From contig NC_058518.1 in the NCBI RefSeq assembly GCF_904849725.1, positions 14,900,147 to 14,964,146 on the forward strand: a stretch of DNA of 64,000 nt, read 5' to 3'. The notes below the pieces were generated by a model, which saw only the letters and a list, made by a program, of their open reading frames with translations, made no database searches and was not told the origin of the DNA. This document shows positions 11,321 through 22,796 of the stretch, piece by piece; position 1 is the first letter of the stretch, and every line of letters starts with the position of its first letter. Source of the stretch: Hordeum vulgare subsp. vulgare. Lineage: Eukaryota; Streptophyta; Magnoliopsida; Poales; Poaceae. Position numbers and translations under genes: made by a program.

Positions 11321-13190
11321 GTAAGAGATGAGTTCTCGTTTGAAACCCTGATACTTCGAGAGAGATTGTCCGTTTTGTACACGAAGTGCATCCAGTTTTT
11401 GTCGTAGCCCTCTCAACTTTTTAACACATGCTATGTGGGTGAAATGATGATAGCATGCCAACTTTCAACATTTTCAGAGTTCATTTGTAGTGCTTTTCAA
11501 TTTCAGGGTCAACTAGCTCAAAAAAAATAAGCAAGTGCACGAAATATATCAAATGAAGTCAACAATTGTTGAAATTTTGTGGTGTGCCTTTGAATGGTGC
11601 ATTTTGAACACACAAAAAGTATGGAGTTCAAATAAGGTCAAAAAAATGAAATCCCTTTGTAAAAGATGAGTTCTCGTTCGAAACCCTAATACTTCGAGAG
11701 AGATTGTCCGTTTTGTACACGAAGTGCATTCAGTTTTTGTCGTAGCCCTCTCAACTTTTTAACACATGCTATGTGGGTGAAATGATGATAGCATGCCAAC
11801 TTTCAACATTTTCAGAGTTCATTTGTAGTGCTTTTCAATTTCAGGGTCAACTAGCTCAAAAAAATAAATAAGTAAATGCACGAAATATATCAAATGAAGT
11901 CAGAAATTGTTGAAATTTTGTGGTGTGCCTTTGAATGGTGCATTTTGAACACACAAAAAGTATGGAGTTCAAATAAGTTCAAAAAAATAAAATCCCTTTG
12001 TAGGAGATGAGTTCTCGTTCGAAACCGTGATACTTCGAGAGAGATTGTCCGTTTTGTACACGAAGTGCATTCAGTTTTTGTCGTAGCCCTCTCAACTTTT
12101 TAACACATGCTATGTGGGTGAAATGATGATAGCATGCCAACTTTCAACATTTTCAGAATTCATTTGTAGTTCTTTTCAATTTCAGGGTCAACTAGCTCAA
12201 AAAAATAAGTAAATGCACGAAATATACCAAATGAAGTCAGAAATTGTTGAAATTTTGTGGTGTGACTTTGAATGGTGCATTTTGAACACAAAAAAAGTAT
12301 GGAGTTCAAATAAGTTCAAAAAAATGAAATCCCTTTGTAAGAGATGAGTTCTCGTTCGAAACCCTGATACTTCGAGAGAGATTCTCCGTTTTGTACACGA
12401 AGTGCATCCAGTTTTTGTCGTAGCCCTCTCAACTTTTTAACACATGCTATGTGGGTGAAATGATGATACCATGCCAACTTTCAACATTTTCAGAGTTCAT
12501 TTGTAGAGCTTTTCAATTTCAGGGTCAACTAGCTCAAAAAAAAAAAGTAAATGCACGAAATATACCAAATGAAATCAGAAATTGTTGAAATTTTGTGGTG
12601 TGCCTTTGAATGGTGCATTTTGAACACACAAAAAGTATGGAGTTCAAATAAGTTCAAAAAAATGAAATCCCTTTGTAAGAGATGAGTTTTCGTTCGAAAC
12701 CCTCATACTTCGAGAGAGATTATCCGTTTTGTACACGAAGTGCATCCAGTTTTTGTCGTAGCCCTCTCAACTTTTTAACACATGCTATGTGGGTGAAATG
12801 ATGATAGCATGCCAACTTTCAACATTTTCAGAGTTCATTTGTAGTGCTTTTCAATTTCAGGGTCAACTAGCTCAAAAAAAAAGTAAATGCACGAAATATA
12901 TCAAATGAAGTCAGAAATTGTTGAAATTTTGTGATGTGCCTTTGAATGGTGCATTTTGAACACACAAAAAGTATGTAGTTCAAATAAGTTAAAAAAATGA
13001 AATCTCTTTGTAAGAGATGAGTTCTCGTTCGAAACCCTCATACTTCGAGAGAGATTGTCCGTATTGTACACGAAGTGCATCCAGTTTTTGTCGTAACCCT
13101 CTCAACTTTTTAACACATGCTATGTGGGTGAAATGATGATAGCATGCCAACTTTCAACATTTTCAGAGTTCATTTTTAGTGCTTTTCAAC
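11321..13190. repeat. Six tandem copies of a 337-bp repeat in CACTA-C
   Basis: Units begin near 11321, 11660, 12000, 12337, 12675 and 13010 (periods 335-340). The last is cut short at about 13190. Each holds GAGATGAGTTCTCGTT and CTTCGAGAGAGATTG, and units are very similar. They lie just downstream of the transposase stop, between convergent genes; no coding potential is seen. 11208-11320 before the array is transposase 3' flank. Confidence 0.9.
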
Positions 13191-13305
13191 ATATGACCAA
13201 ATTAATACAAGTTCATCATCACATTAAAGCCAAAGAACAGTAGTGATCAAATGTTATTATTGCAAAAAATAAATACATAAAGTTCTCTCATAAAATAACA
13301 TACAA

Positions 13306-13800
13306 CTATGTAAAACATTTAAATGCAACAATAAACGCGGTCAAAATCGCAACTAAGGTAACAATTGACCCAACAACATAATGATACCAAGCCTCTTTAT
13401 CAATGGCATATTTTCTAATATTCCTAATCTTCAAGCGCATTTCATCCATCTTCAAGCGCATTGCATCCATCTTCAACCGCATCGCATCGATCTTCATCTT
13501 GCGATCATTGATGACATCGGCGACATGCAACTCCATTTCCATATTCTTATCCTCAATTATTTTCAATTTTTTCTTCAAATATTTGTTTTCTTTTTCAACC
13601 AAATTTAACTTCTCGACAAGAATTTTTATGTGGGTTGGAATTTCCGGTTCACATACCTCCTAGATTAAAAACATATATGTCACATTGGTCGTCATAGTTG
13701 TCATAAACACTAAATAAAACAAATAGTTGTAAAAGATAATATATACCACATCCGAATCATAGACAGGACGAGGGCCGACGGAGCCGGATACCAAAACCAT
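13306..13800 (-). CDS. Small coiled-coil protein with C-terminal membrane segment
   Basis: Two exons on the minus strand. Exon 1 (13800-13747) encodes MVLVSGSVGPRPVYDSDV and ends at a GT donor. Exon 2 (13659-13306) follows an AG acceptor in the same phase and starts EVCEPEIPTHIKILVEKLNL. The product is 135 residues with no stops. Residues about 35-100 form a charged coiled coil with repeated KMDAMRLKMDEMRL units; the end, YHYVVGSIVTLVAILTAFIV, is one hydrophobic helix, making it look tail-anchored. I know this protein as a frequent companion of Triticeae CACTA elements; its function is unknown to me. It converges on the transposase across the 337-bp array and diverges from the Ulp1-like gene over a 600-bp shared upstream region. 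Confidence 0.75.
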
Positions 13801-14144
13801 CGGACTATATAATAACAAAAAATAATGAAAGTGAGTAATTTATACAAGTATATATCTAAATCATACAAGTAAGATTTTTTTGATTTTAAAAAGAAGATAA
13901 GAACAAGAGGCTCACCACGGTGGTGCTCACAGTTGGTGTGCACGGCCAAACCTAGACAAATATTAAGGAAAATGAAGCTTGGAGGTCGAGTTTGGAGAGG
14001 AGAAAGCTTAAGTAGAGTGGCTCGGGCATTTCATCGAACACGTCATGTGCATGAACTAGAGTGGCAAGAGCATGGCATGGTCACACTTCAACAACCAAAA
14101 AACAGGGGATATGGCGGGCAGGGGCGAGGGTTTATATAGGCAAA

Positions 14145-14420
14145 ACCTTAGTCCCGGTTCTTGCCACGCCCCGGGACTAAAGGCCCATGCTTCCCGCCTT
14201 CTTGTCCGTCGAAAAAGGGCCTTTAGTCCCGGGTCGTGGCGCCAGCCGGGACTAAAGACCCCCTTTAGTCCCGGCTGGAGCCACGCCCCGGGACTAAAGG
14301 CCCCTGTTTCCCGCCTTCTAGTCTGCCCGAAAAAGGGTCTTTAGTCCTGGGTCGTGGCGCCACCCGGGGCTAAAGGGGTCTTTACTCCCGGATCGAGCCT
14401 CGAACCGGGACTAAAGATCC
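14145..14420. repeat. Internal TTTAGTCCCGG repeat cluster of CACTA-C
   Basis: Motifs identical in kind to both termini (TTAGTCCCGG and CCGGGACTAAAG in alternation) lie in the middle of the element, between the coiled-coil gene (-) and the Pro-rich/Ulp1-like gene (+). Position and symmetry suggest a bidirectional promoter under control of the element's own DNA-binding protein, or the scar of a fusion between two elements. Confidence 0.75.
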
Positions 14421-14466
14421 ACCTGTATAAGCGGGAGTTAGAAAATTTCGAACCCAAATCGTCCAT

Positions 14467-17353
14467 TTTCTCTTCTCTTCCTCTCGTTCTCCTGCCCGGC
14501 GCGGCAAGCGACGAACTCGACGACGCCGTCAGGCTGCCCGCCGTCCTGCTCGCCGTCGCCTGCCGTCCTCCTCGCCGTCGCCGTCGTCCTCCTCGCCGCC
14601 CGTCGCCCTCCTCGCCGCGCGTCGCTGTCCTCCTCGCCGCGCGCCGCCGTCCTCCTCGCCGCGCGCCGTCGACACCCCCGGCCGGTAAGCCCCACGCCCC
14701 CTCCTCCCCAACACTCGGAGAAGTACTGGGTGGAGTCATCCTATGGGACAAGAACTACATCAAGCTTCCAGGCTCGGCCCCAAGGACAACACCGCCTCCG
14801 AGTCGTCGCAGGTCACCTACACCTCCATTACCTCCAAGCCCTCCACATGACGTCGGCCAGCACAACACGAGTCCATCTCTATCTCCGCCGCCGCCCGCTC
14901 CAGATACAAAGCTTGAGCCTGCCACGGATACAAAGCGGGAGTGTGCCACCAAGAACGCTCCGCCGCCGCCCGCTCCGGATACAAAGCCTGAGCCTGCCAC
15001 GGATACAAAGCGGGAGCGTGCCACCAAGAACGCTATGCCGCCGCCCGCTCCGGATACAAAGCCTGAGCCTGCCACGGATACAAAGCGGGAGCGTGCCACC
15101 AAGAACGCTCCGCCGCCGCCCGCTCTAGATACGCAGCCTGAGCCTGCCACGGATACAAAGCAGGAGCGTGCCACCAAGAACGCTCCGCCGCCGCCCGCTC
15201 CGGATACGCAGCCTGAGCCTGCCACGGATACAAAGCAGGAGCGTGCCACCAAGAACGCTCCGCCGCCGCCCGCTCCGGATACAAAGCCTGAGCCTGCCAC
15301 GGATACAAAGATGGAGCGTGCCACCAAGAACGCTCCGCCGCCGCCCGCTCCGGATACAAAGCCTGAGCCTGCCACGGATACAAAGCGGGAGCGTGCCACC
15401 AAGAACGCTCCGCCGACGATTCCTAAGCCACAGAGCACCCCAAAGCGCAAACGGTCGCCCCTCCCAAAGGTACGTCATGCTAATCTTCCTATCGGACCTT
15501 ATGATCGTACCCCCTTCCATCACAGTATGACTTACACCATAAGCCTGATGACTATACACGCACATTGCCAGCACAACACGAGCCCATCTCGATCACCGCC
15601 GCCGGACTTGGGTCGTCCGTCTCTGCCGCCGCCCGCTCCGGATACTAAGCGGGAGCGTGCCACCAAGAACGCTCCACCGATGATTCCTAAGCCATAGAGC
15701 ACCCCAAAGCGCAAACTGTCGCCCCTCCCAAAGGTACGTCATGCTAATCTTCCTATCAGACCTAATGACTTACACCATAAGCCTGATGACTATACACGCA
15801 CATTGCAGAAGGAAGTGAAAAAGAGCAGATCACGTGCAAGTGCAAGTGGGAGCAAATCAAGTTCAACTACAAGCAAGAAAAAAAATCAGACGTTCCTCAG
15901 CTTGGACAACAGGCCAAACAGTCGATCCCACCCCTCAAGGTGTTAACCGAGAAAGTTCCCCCTTCGATGCAAGGTCTAGCTTTAGAAAGTGCAAAGAAGT
16001 TGGCGGCTGCATGTGGTGTCTCGGTTGAAGAATTGCTGTCTTCCCAAGACGACAAGATACCCAAGGCTGTGGTAGCCCCTAAGCCACAGTTTGTCTTGGG
16101 TGAGCCTTTGGTCAGCAAAGATGATCTCCCAACAAATATGCGTTACTTGCATCAATGGTACTTAAGTGAATCAAAGAAAGGGAGAACGATGATCGTGTTG
16201 AGTGTCCCCAAGGAGTACTACGGCCGCCCTGAACAAATCCATATCGACTTTGATGAACTCTTCCAGATGTACAATGGCGACGCCCTCGACAAATCGCTTA
16301 TGAGTTGCTATTGTCTGTAAGTTTTTCAATTCATTGTCTACATATATATAACTTGTTTAGTTATTTCAATTCATTGTCTATATATAACTTGTACTCTATT
16401 ATGCAGAATGAAGATTATGTATTGTAAAAGTAAGTGCATCCTAAATATTGGGTTTATTGACCCAGATAAAATACATATAGCGACGCTAACTAATTATCCC
16501 AAGGAGACGGAGGAAAACCTTCTAAGGTTTCTAATAGATCAAAATTTCTGTGACCACATACTGTTTCCATACAACTTCAGGTGAGGGTCTTTACTCTGTT
16601 GTGTCCATTCACTTATAAGTGTAATTGATAAGTTACTCACACTTATATATATATACATGTGCAGCTTCCATTGGATTCTGTTGGACATTCAAATTGATAA
16701 GGGAAGAGTTGATGCCTTCGACCCATTATCGAGACCCTTGAAACAGTTCCAAAGCCTGCAGGACATGCTCCAAGGGTAATTTTAATCATTCTTGCGCTCT
16801 ATCGGTCTCTTTCGATGATTTTCTGATATATCAATTAATGAAAAACTGAGCAAATCATTATCCTTGTCGGGCAGGGTTTGGAAGCGGTTCAAGTGCGTGA
16901 CTCCCGGTAACTTTCATGAGAAGCTGACCTTTAAAGCGGCTCAGGTAAGTAGTAGTATGATATACTTCTATTAATTTTCAATACATTTATGATGCTAGAT
17001 TATTATTTTGATTATATATATTCTATTCTCGTAAAGTGCGACCAACAGTCACGGGGAACGCATCTATGCGGATACTATGTTTGCGAGACCATTCACATGT
17101 TTACCTCTGAGCACAAGGATCACATATTCGACGTAAGCAATGAACATTCACACCTCTGTTTTTACCCGTCATTCTTTGTTATCATGATTGATATTCATAT
17201 TCATCTCCTCTTCTTATATAGCACACGGCCATGACGACGAAGGTCCTACCAGAGCAACGCGCGATTGCTGTTGCAGAGGAGCTTGCGACCTTTCTGAGGA
17301 CGGAAGCTATAGATGACAAAGGACGATTTAGTGTAGCTAGGGGCCATTACTGA
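14467..17353 (+). CDS. Pro-rich, Ulp1-like cysteine protease gene of CACTA-C
   Basis: The upstream part (about 14467-15697) encodes a Pro/Ala-rich protein with seven 25-residue repeats; its true start and splicing are uncertain. A second exon runs from about 15808 to 16316 (QLGQQAKQSIPPLKVL, later SKDDLPTNMRYLHQWYL). Exons 16407-16580, 16665-16775, 16875-16944, 17037-17132 and 17222-17353 join in frame at GT/AG sites. The C48 (Ulp1/SENP) signature is present: His in SFHWILLDI, Asp in VDAFDPLS, Cys in GTHLCGYYVCE; the family cleaves SUMO-like modifiers. Exons 2-6 contain no stop and end in TGA. A TAG at 15693-15697 and a duplicated exon-intron piece make the 5' half doubtful, so only the protease part is firmly supported. 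Confidence 0.75.
14885..15409 (+). repeat. Seven 75-bp coding repeats
   Basis: Seven head-to-tail units of exactly 75 bases encode the core PAPDTKPEPATDTK, with a basic tail (RERATKNA). Units differ by a few substitutions (Q for K, M for R, L for P) that keep the frame, suggesting recent expansion and selection or simple youth. Long open frames on the other strand and other frames here merely reflect the 75-bp period. Confidence 0.9.
15413..15808 (+). repeat. Duplicated exon-intron segment in the Ulp1-like gene
   Basis: The stretch with GCACCCCAAAGCGCAAAC, a CCAAAG/GTACGTCATGC donor and the intron ending ACACGCACATTGCAG occurs twice (about 15413-15570 and 15681-15808). The second copy has TAG where the first has CAG. 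The intron of the second copy is about 25 bases shorter. Confidence 0.75.
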
Positions 17354-17609
17354 TGTCCGTCCATGTAATCGAATAGACGGGCTCTAGTCCCGATAATTCA
17401 GATCTCCATATAATTGTATATATATGCTCGCTTGTAAGATAAGTTAATTATATATATATGCATAATTATTTCTATTTTAAATTATATTGAAACTAATTCC
17501 CGAACACCAAACGAGGCATCACGTTAATCTCCCGAACACCTAAACCCTAAAACCCTAAAACCCAAAAATAATTTCATTCAAAAAAAAAGCCAAAAACCAG
17601 CAAAATCTG

Positions 17610-17823
17610 AAAATCTTTAGTCCCGGTCCGTGTAACGAGCCGGGACTAAAGGGCCTACCCCTGGGGCGCTACGAGGCGCCCACGTGGAGCACCTTTAGTC
17701 CCGGCGTGTAAGAGGACCGGGACGAAAAGGTTAGGCCTTTAGTCCCGCCCCTTTAGTCCCGGTTGGTGAACCGGGACTAAAGCCCCTTACGGACCGGGGC
17801 TATAGGCCCTGTCCCCACTAGTG
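17610..17823. repeat. CACTA-C right subterminal repeats
   Basis: TTTAGTCCCGG-type motifs in both orientations up to the terminus CACTAGTG at 17816-17823. An array of CCTAAAACCC words at 17535-17575 precedes it. Confidence 0.8.
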
Positions 17824-17826
17824 CAA

Positions 17827-18440
17827 TCCATGTGAGCTCATCATCCAATCTTTGTTTCTGGTAATATTTTCAGATTGTGAAGCAACTACATTTTATATTG
17901 CTTCATAGTTTATGAAAATTTACCATGGAATAAAACTGACCATATAACCTCACTCCACCAAATTTTAGCTCATTTAATTCAGTCAGTTTCCCTCAATATT
18001 TTTCCCAATATTCTGTTCACTAGAGAGCATTGTGAAGGAAGTACAATTTTTGTTTATCCAAATTTTATGAATTTTTTACAGTGACTTAATGTGCCCAAAT
18101 TATCATCCTCCTCCAAATTTTAACTCAATAAAATCATCTATGTGAGCCCAGTTTCAATTACCATTTTCTGTCCAGATTGACACATTGTGAAGGAAGTGTC
18201 ACCTTGGCATGTCCAAATGGTATAATTGTTTTACACTGCCTTCATATGCCCAAATTAACATGATACACCAAATTTCAGCTCAATCCATTCATTCATTTGA
18301 TCCCAACTTCAACATCCATATTTCTGCACATTGTGTTACTTCGCAAAGCAAGTGCCACCTAGATTCATCCATTTGAGCTAAAAATTTGCCAAGAGAGTCT
18401 CCTTAGTGGATGATCATCCTCAGCCAAAATTTAGGCCCAT
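17827..18440. repeat. 155-bp degenerate tandem array of CACTA-B, right part
   Basis: Continuation of 6900-7342, with anchors near 17877, 18027, 18185 and 18337. If CACTA-C is removed, the spacing from 7240 to 17877 becomes about 152, in step with the rest of the array. Confidence 0.6.
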
Positions 18441-18723
18441 TGTCTATGTGCATTACCCGCACCGCTAATCAAACACTTAGCTGCTAATTCATGTTTGAGC
18501 TTAGTTCAGTCTCCTCGTGAGATTCTTCTATTGTATTCTTCTTCCTAACACCTACCAAGGGATTGTACAACTCATCAGACATGCCTATTCCACCCATAAC
18601 GCGTGGCAACGCAACGGTGAGGCGGTGACCATGCGGTTGGCATGCAAGTTTACGCGCTCTGGAGTTGGGGCCCTCGACCACCATCCAAACCTCGACGTCA
18701 AGACACCACACAATGTATTTATG
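18441..18723. other. CACTA-B interior, no recognised gene
   Basis: Mixed-composition stretch between two tandem arrays. Short open frames on both strands overlap each other and match nothing I know. It holds ACCCATAACGCG and a CTCGACCACCATCC segment but no splice-flanked coding pattern. Confidence 0.35.
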
Positions 18724-19810
18724 ATTAAATAGATACTTATGTACCTATAAATGATTTTTGGGAAAAATAAAGAGTAAACTATAATGTAGCTGCAATTCAA
18801 ATTTAACCCATTTCTAGCGGAATCGACATGAATTTGTCTTTTTCATGAGAGGTGGATAAAAGTTTTTAACACCCAACCATTTTGTCAATTGTACATTAAA
18901 TATGACCTATATTTTAGAAAAATTATTTGGTCCAATTTTAAAACAAATATATGGTAGGTCCTTCACAAAAAAACTCATTTTGGGCACTTGAAAAATGGAA
19001 AATTAATTTTTCGTACAGGGAAAATGAAAACTTAATTAATCAACATTGTTTACCATTCTAATATGCACCCTTGTGCACAATATTATATCATTTCAACAAA
19101 CTATGCCATGAATGTCGTCATAAGATTGATCATTTGGCTTGAAAATCATGAATCTTCACACATGACACCCCATTTCTAAAAACACTTTTTAAAAATAATG
19201 ACCATATTACTAGTTTATTATTTTTCCTGGTAACTTGGTCACACATGATAACACAACACGAAGGTTTTACAATTTTTTGATTTGTTTTTGAATTTGTTAT
19301 GCCCGTTACAAAATGCGGTCGAAACGGCGGACATGACCATTCCTAGCTAGGGGTTGAATCTTGTCAAACTTTTGTTGGATCTGTGATTAAATAGATACTT
19401 ATTAACCTAAAAATGATTTTTAGAAAAATCATGAGAAAACTATGAGGTAACTCTAGTTCAAATTTGACCCGTTTCGTACTGAATCGACATAAATTTGTCT
19501 TTTTCACGATAGGTGGATACAAGTTTTTTGACACCAAACAATTTGGTCAATTGTATGTTAAATTTGGACTAGTATTTCAGAAAATTGATTGGGTCCAATT
19601 TTGCAACAAATATTTGGTAGGTTCTTCACAAAAAAAACCATTTTGCCACTCGAAAAATGATTAATAAAAGCTAGAAAGATCGAAAATGCATACAAATTGG
19701 TCCTCATCCATAAATGTGGTCTAACTCTAGTAAAACATTATGGTGCCCTTTTGCAAAATATTTTTGATAGATGATTGACAAAATTTCTCTATTTTTAGTA
19801 CTTGAAAACT
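18724..19810. repeat. 660-bp tandem repeat, about 1.6 copies, in CACTA-B
   Basis: ATTAAATAGATACTTAT appears at 18724 and again 660 bases later at 19384; the intervening text repeats with moderate divergence (TTTGTCTTTTTCA, GGTGGATA, TGACCATTCCTAGCTAG). The same unit in four better-preserved copies lies in CACTA-A at 46851-49487. Confidence 0.8.
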
Positions 19811-20519
19811 ATTTTAAATCATTGATTTTCCGAATCAATGAGAAATCTTTCCACGGATCGATGACATGGCGTTCATCCATCCATCCATATCTCCAACCCA
19901 CATCCATCCATCCATCTATCTACAGAAAAAACAAATTAAAAAAGAGATACACAGCCGCAGCCCAAACCCTAGCTCACACCCCCTGGCCCCCATCGCACCC
20001 TTCCTCCCGTTCCGGCACCGCCAGTCCTCTCGCCTCCACCAGAGCCACCACCTCCCCCACCTCCGATCTGGCGGCGCCAGCCCAATCTTATCCTAGATCC
20101 AATGCCACCGCACTCTCTCCTCTCCTCCTCCTCCCAGATCCGGAGCAGCCTCGCTTCCCTCTACGGCCTCGCCTCCCTCTCCGTCATGCTCAACGCGCTC
20201 GCCATCGACCCCGGGCGGCCGTGGAAGGGGCCCTGGCGGTGCCAGACGGCGTGCTCAGGGAGGGCGCTGCTGACAGGGACCAGGAGAACGTTGAGCTGCG
20301 GGACCGCGTCGCGCTGCTCGACCGCGCTCTCTAGGAGACCAACGCCAGGCTCCGCGCCGCGTGCGCCGCCGAGGAGGCCCTGACCCTCCCCGACCCGTGC
20401 GTCGACGAGGAGGCCCTGACCCTCACCGGATCTCGTCGTCCCCGTCGAGTTGCGGGACCGCGTCATGCTGTTGTCTTCCTCTGCTCCTACTAGGTGCTGA
20501 CTGCTGAAACAAGGGATGG

Positions 20520-21168
20520 TGCCGACCTCCAGATGCTCATCGACCCCGCCAAAGCCAACAAGGCACTGCCTCCCATTTGGTCAGAGGTACTCACTAACAT
20601 TGCAACACTCGATCTGTCACTCGGTGATCTCATCTCATCTGCGTGGTACTGATGATTCCCTATTGGTTTTTTACCAGGTGCTGAGATTCTTCACGGACCC
20701 ACACAAGCCGACGATCCTGGCGTTGTCGCGGCCGGACCCCAAGAAGAACATCACCACGCTGCTCAAGGCATACGGCGAGAGACGACAGCTCCGGGAGCTC
20801 GCCAACCTGGTAACCACATAGTAGGCTACACTCATCATACTACAGTAGATGTGATCGAAAGAACAGAGCGAATTCACCTAGCTGATCCTCTGCAACGGAA
20901 ATGGATGCAGACGCTGATACTGGGGAACAGAGATGACATCGACGAGAGACGGAAATGGATCCCGCTCCACGTTGCCCATGAATCTGACATGCTTAATTCG
21001 CAGGGAGTGTTCATCAACCCGGCTCTTGTAGAGCCGTTTGGTCTCACAATCATCGAGGTAAGAACAAGATCCGTTACATTTTTGTGACTGATCATTCACC
21101 AGCTGATCGGGAATGTGAATTTTCTGGTCTGTGGCAGGCCGCCGCTTATGGTCTGCCAGTGGTGGAAG
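20520..21168 (+). pseudogene. Sucrose-phosphate synthase gene fragment
   Basis: SPS makes sucrose-6-phosphate from UDP-glucose and fructose-6-phosphate in the cytosol. PPIWSE ends at a GT donor (20587). Exon 20678-20809 encodes [20 protein letters not shown], then [13 protein letters not shown] and LRELANL, a hallmark of the SPS glycosyltransferase domain. Exon-like sequence to 21057 holds TLILGNRDDIDE and GVFINPALVEPFGLTIIE; after an 80-base GT-AG intron, 21138-21168 gives AAAYGLPVVE. The family sequence between DDIDE and GVFINPA (about 50 residues) is replaced by unrelated sequence. Only about a tenth of the enzyme is present, so it cannot be active. The wording is closest to the SPS form with [16 protein letters not shown]; the donor gene is elsewhere. 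Confidence 0.85.
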
Positions 21169-22706
21169 TAATATGTTGCTCTGATGATCGATGATTTTTG
21201 CATAAATCAGCTGGTTAGAACACCGTTTATGCCCCCCTTGCCCTTTGCATAGTAGCGAGTACTCTGTAGTTTACCCAACTGAAAAATACTTGTTCAATCC
21301 CATAGAAAATGTTCTATTGCCGCACTGCTGGTTGTGGCTGTAAGATGCTAAGATTAGAACAATAATATAGGTTTACCCCTCCTATTAGCGTCTTCATAAG
21401 AAATATATTTTTATCCCTGTGTCATATCATAACTTTGCATAGTTATGTTCCTACAACTGAATCTCCATGATCTTATACTGTTTCTCTCTAATTGTTCCTA
21501 GAACTGAATGATCCATCTAGTTATTGCATCTAAGTAACTATCTTTGTCAGTCGCGTAATATCCATAACATGGAATGATCGTCTGATGTCTGCATTAGAAT
21601 AGCTTAGCCATGTATTAGCTTTTTTGGGATCATTTTTGTACCAGTAGCATGCATAATCAGTTAGTGAAGGTTGTTGGCATTTTTAATAATTATAGTTACT
21701 TATGTATTTCAGTCAATAATGCATTACTCTAGTAAGTTTTTTTTACATGACTGTACCAGTTGTTGTCCACTAAGCTTTGAAAGTTAACACAAAGAATCTG
21801 CGCCCTAGGATAATCGCAGGGAAGGCAATCTCATATGTTAGTGCCCTTGGGAAAATAATGAATGCTTGGCATGGCATTGTTTACATTTGTGCAACGGAGT
21901 GTGTGTAAAGTGAACAATGCATGATGCTTTTTTAATAGTTGCAAATTAGCTGACTATGTGCCGAAGACGCTTTGCTGCTTTGACTGATTTTGAGTGTCCA
22001 CTAGAGTGCTATATAGTGCCAGTAGTTTTTTTAGTTCTGATAAGCTTGATGAGCTGCACAGTGCATCAGCGAAGAATCAAGAATGGCACACATCCAGGTA
22101 TATCTTTTTTTGCTTTCTTTTGGAGAAGTTTCAAAGTCAGCGATGAGTTTCGAATTTGTGTCTATGTGCTCACTCCTTTCAAACTGTATGGTGATTGCAG
22201 CACCTGCTCTGCTCTAACTATAGCTGCCATTTTTCCTCTTACAGGTTAGGAGGGGAACGATAAAATTATAGGATCCCGGCGTCGCCATGTTCGCGAAGAA
22301 GGATTACCAGCAATGGCGTCCCATCTGCCGAATGGTAAGTGGTAACAGATTTGCAAAATGAATGACAGTGTGCAGTCTGAATATGCTTCGTCAGTGCAGC
22401 TGTCTGCTTGATTTATATATCTGCCACATATATAGTTTTTGGCCCATTTGATATCCTTGATCATCTTTGATAACCTGGCACATTCTTTTGGGTAGTGCAT
22501 AATGTACACAATGTTGATTTAGGGACCAGTTTTTGCTTCACTTCAGTAATCGTTTTTAATTGATGGTCTGATGGAATGGATAGTAGTCTATCTCTGTTTC
22601 GATGCTTCAGGCCCTCAATTACATTTTTCAAATGCTAATTCTAGTGGTATTTTCAGTCGATTCAGTTACTCAGATACGCTCACACTAGGTAGTAGGCTAT
22701 AGTGGC

Positions 22707-22796
22707 TTCCATTGACAAACTGCTGACTCAGTAAAAATGTGTTCCTTCTAGTTCCATTGACAAACTGCTGACTCAGTAAAAATGTGTTCCTTCTAG
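22707..22796. repeat. 45-bp perfect tandem duplication
   Basis: Two adjacent copies of a 45-base unit starting TTCCATTGACAAACTGCTG, apparently identical. It lies in the non-coding part of the captured segment. Confidence 0.85.

Larger units (their letters stand above)
7343..17823 (+). mobile_element. CACTA-C, nearly complete CACTA element
   Basis: The left end reads CACTAGTAGAAAACGGGTC; the right end read inward is CACTAGTGGGGACAGGGCC. CAA flanks both sides (7340-7342, 17824-17826). Inverted TTTAGTCCCGG/CCGGGACTAAAG repeats fill both ends and also a central block at 14145-14420. Order inside: Tnp2 transposase (+), six tandem copies of a 337-bp repeat, a small coiled-coil/membrane protein (-), and a Pro-rich/Ulp1-like protease gene (+). 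At 10,481 bp it is the right size for a complete element of the Triticeae families with this terminus, and its coding capacity is close to intact. Confidence 0.92.

Noticed and set aside
14341..14751. Open frames on the minus strand opposite the CACTA-C Pro-rich gene leader
   Set aside because: Several frames on both strands are open at once because of GC-rich repeats; no domain and no splice pattern.
14755..15574. Long minus-strand frames of 116-231 residues
   Set aside because: They are shadows of the 75-bp tandem repeat, which keeps every frame open.
17535..17575. Telomere-like CCCTAAA words
   Set aside because: Only a few irregular copies (CCTAAAACCC), part of CACTA-C near its end; too short and irregular for an interstitial telomere. 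Similar words at 38579 and 56590 are scattered.
20102..20400. An intact host gene starting at ATG 20102
   Set aside because: Competing frames, an in-frame stop in the coiled-coil reading, and location inside CACTA-B point to a captured fragment.
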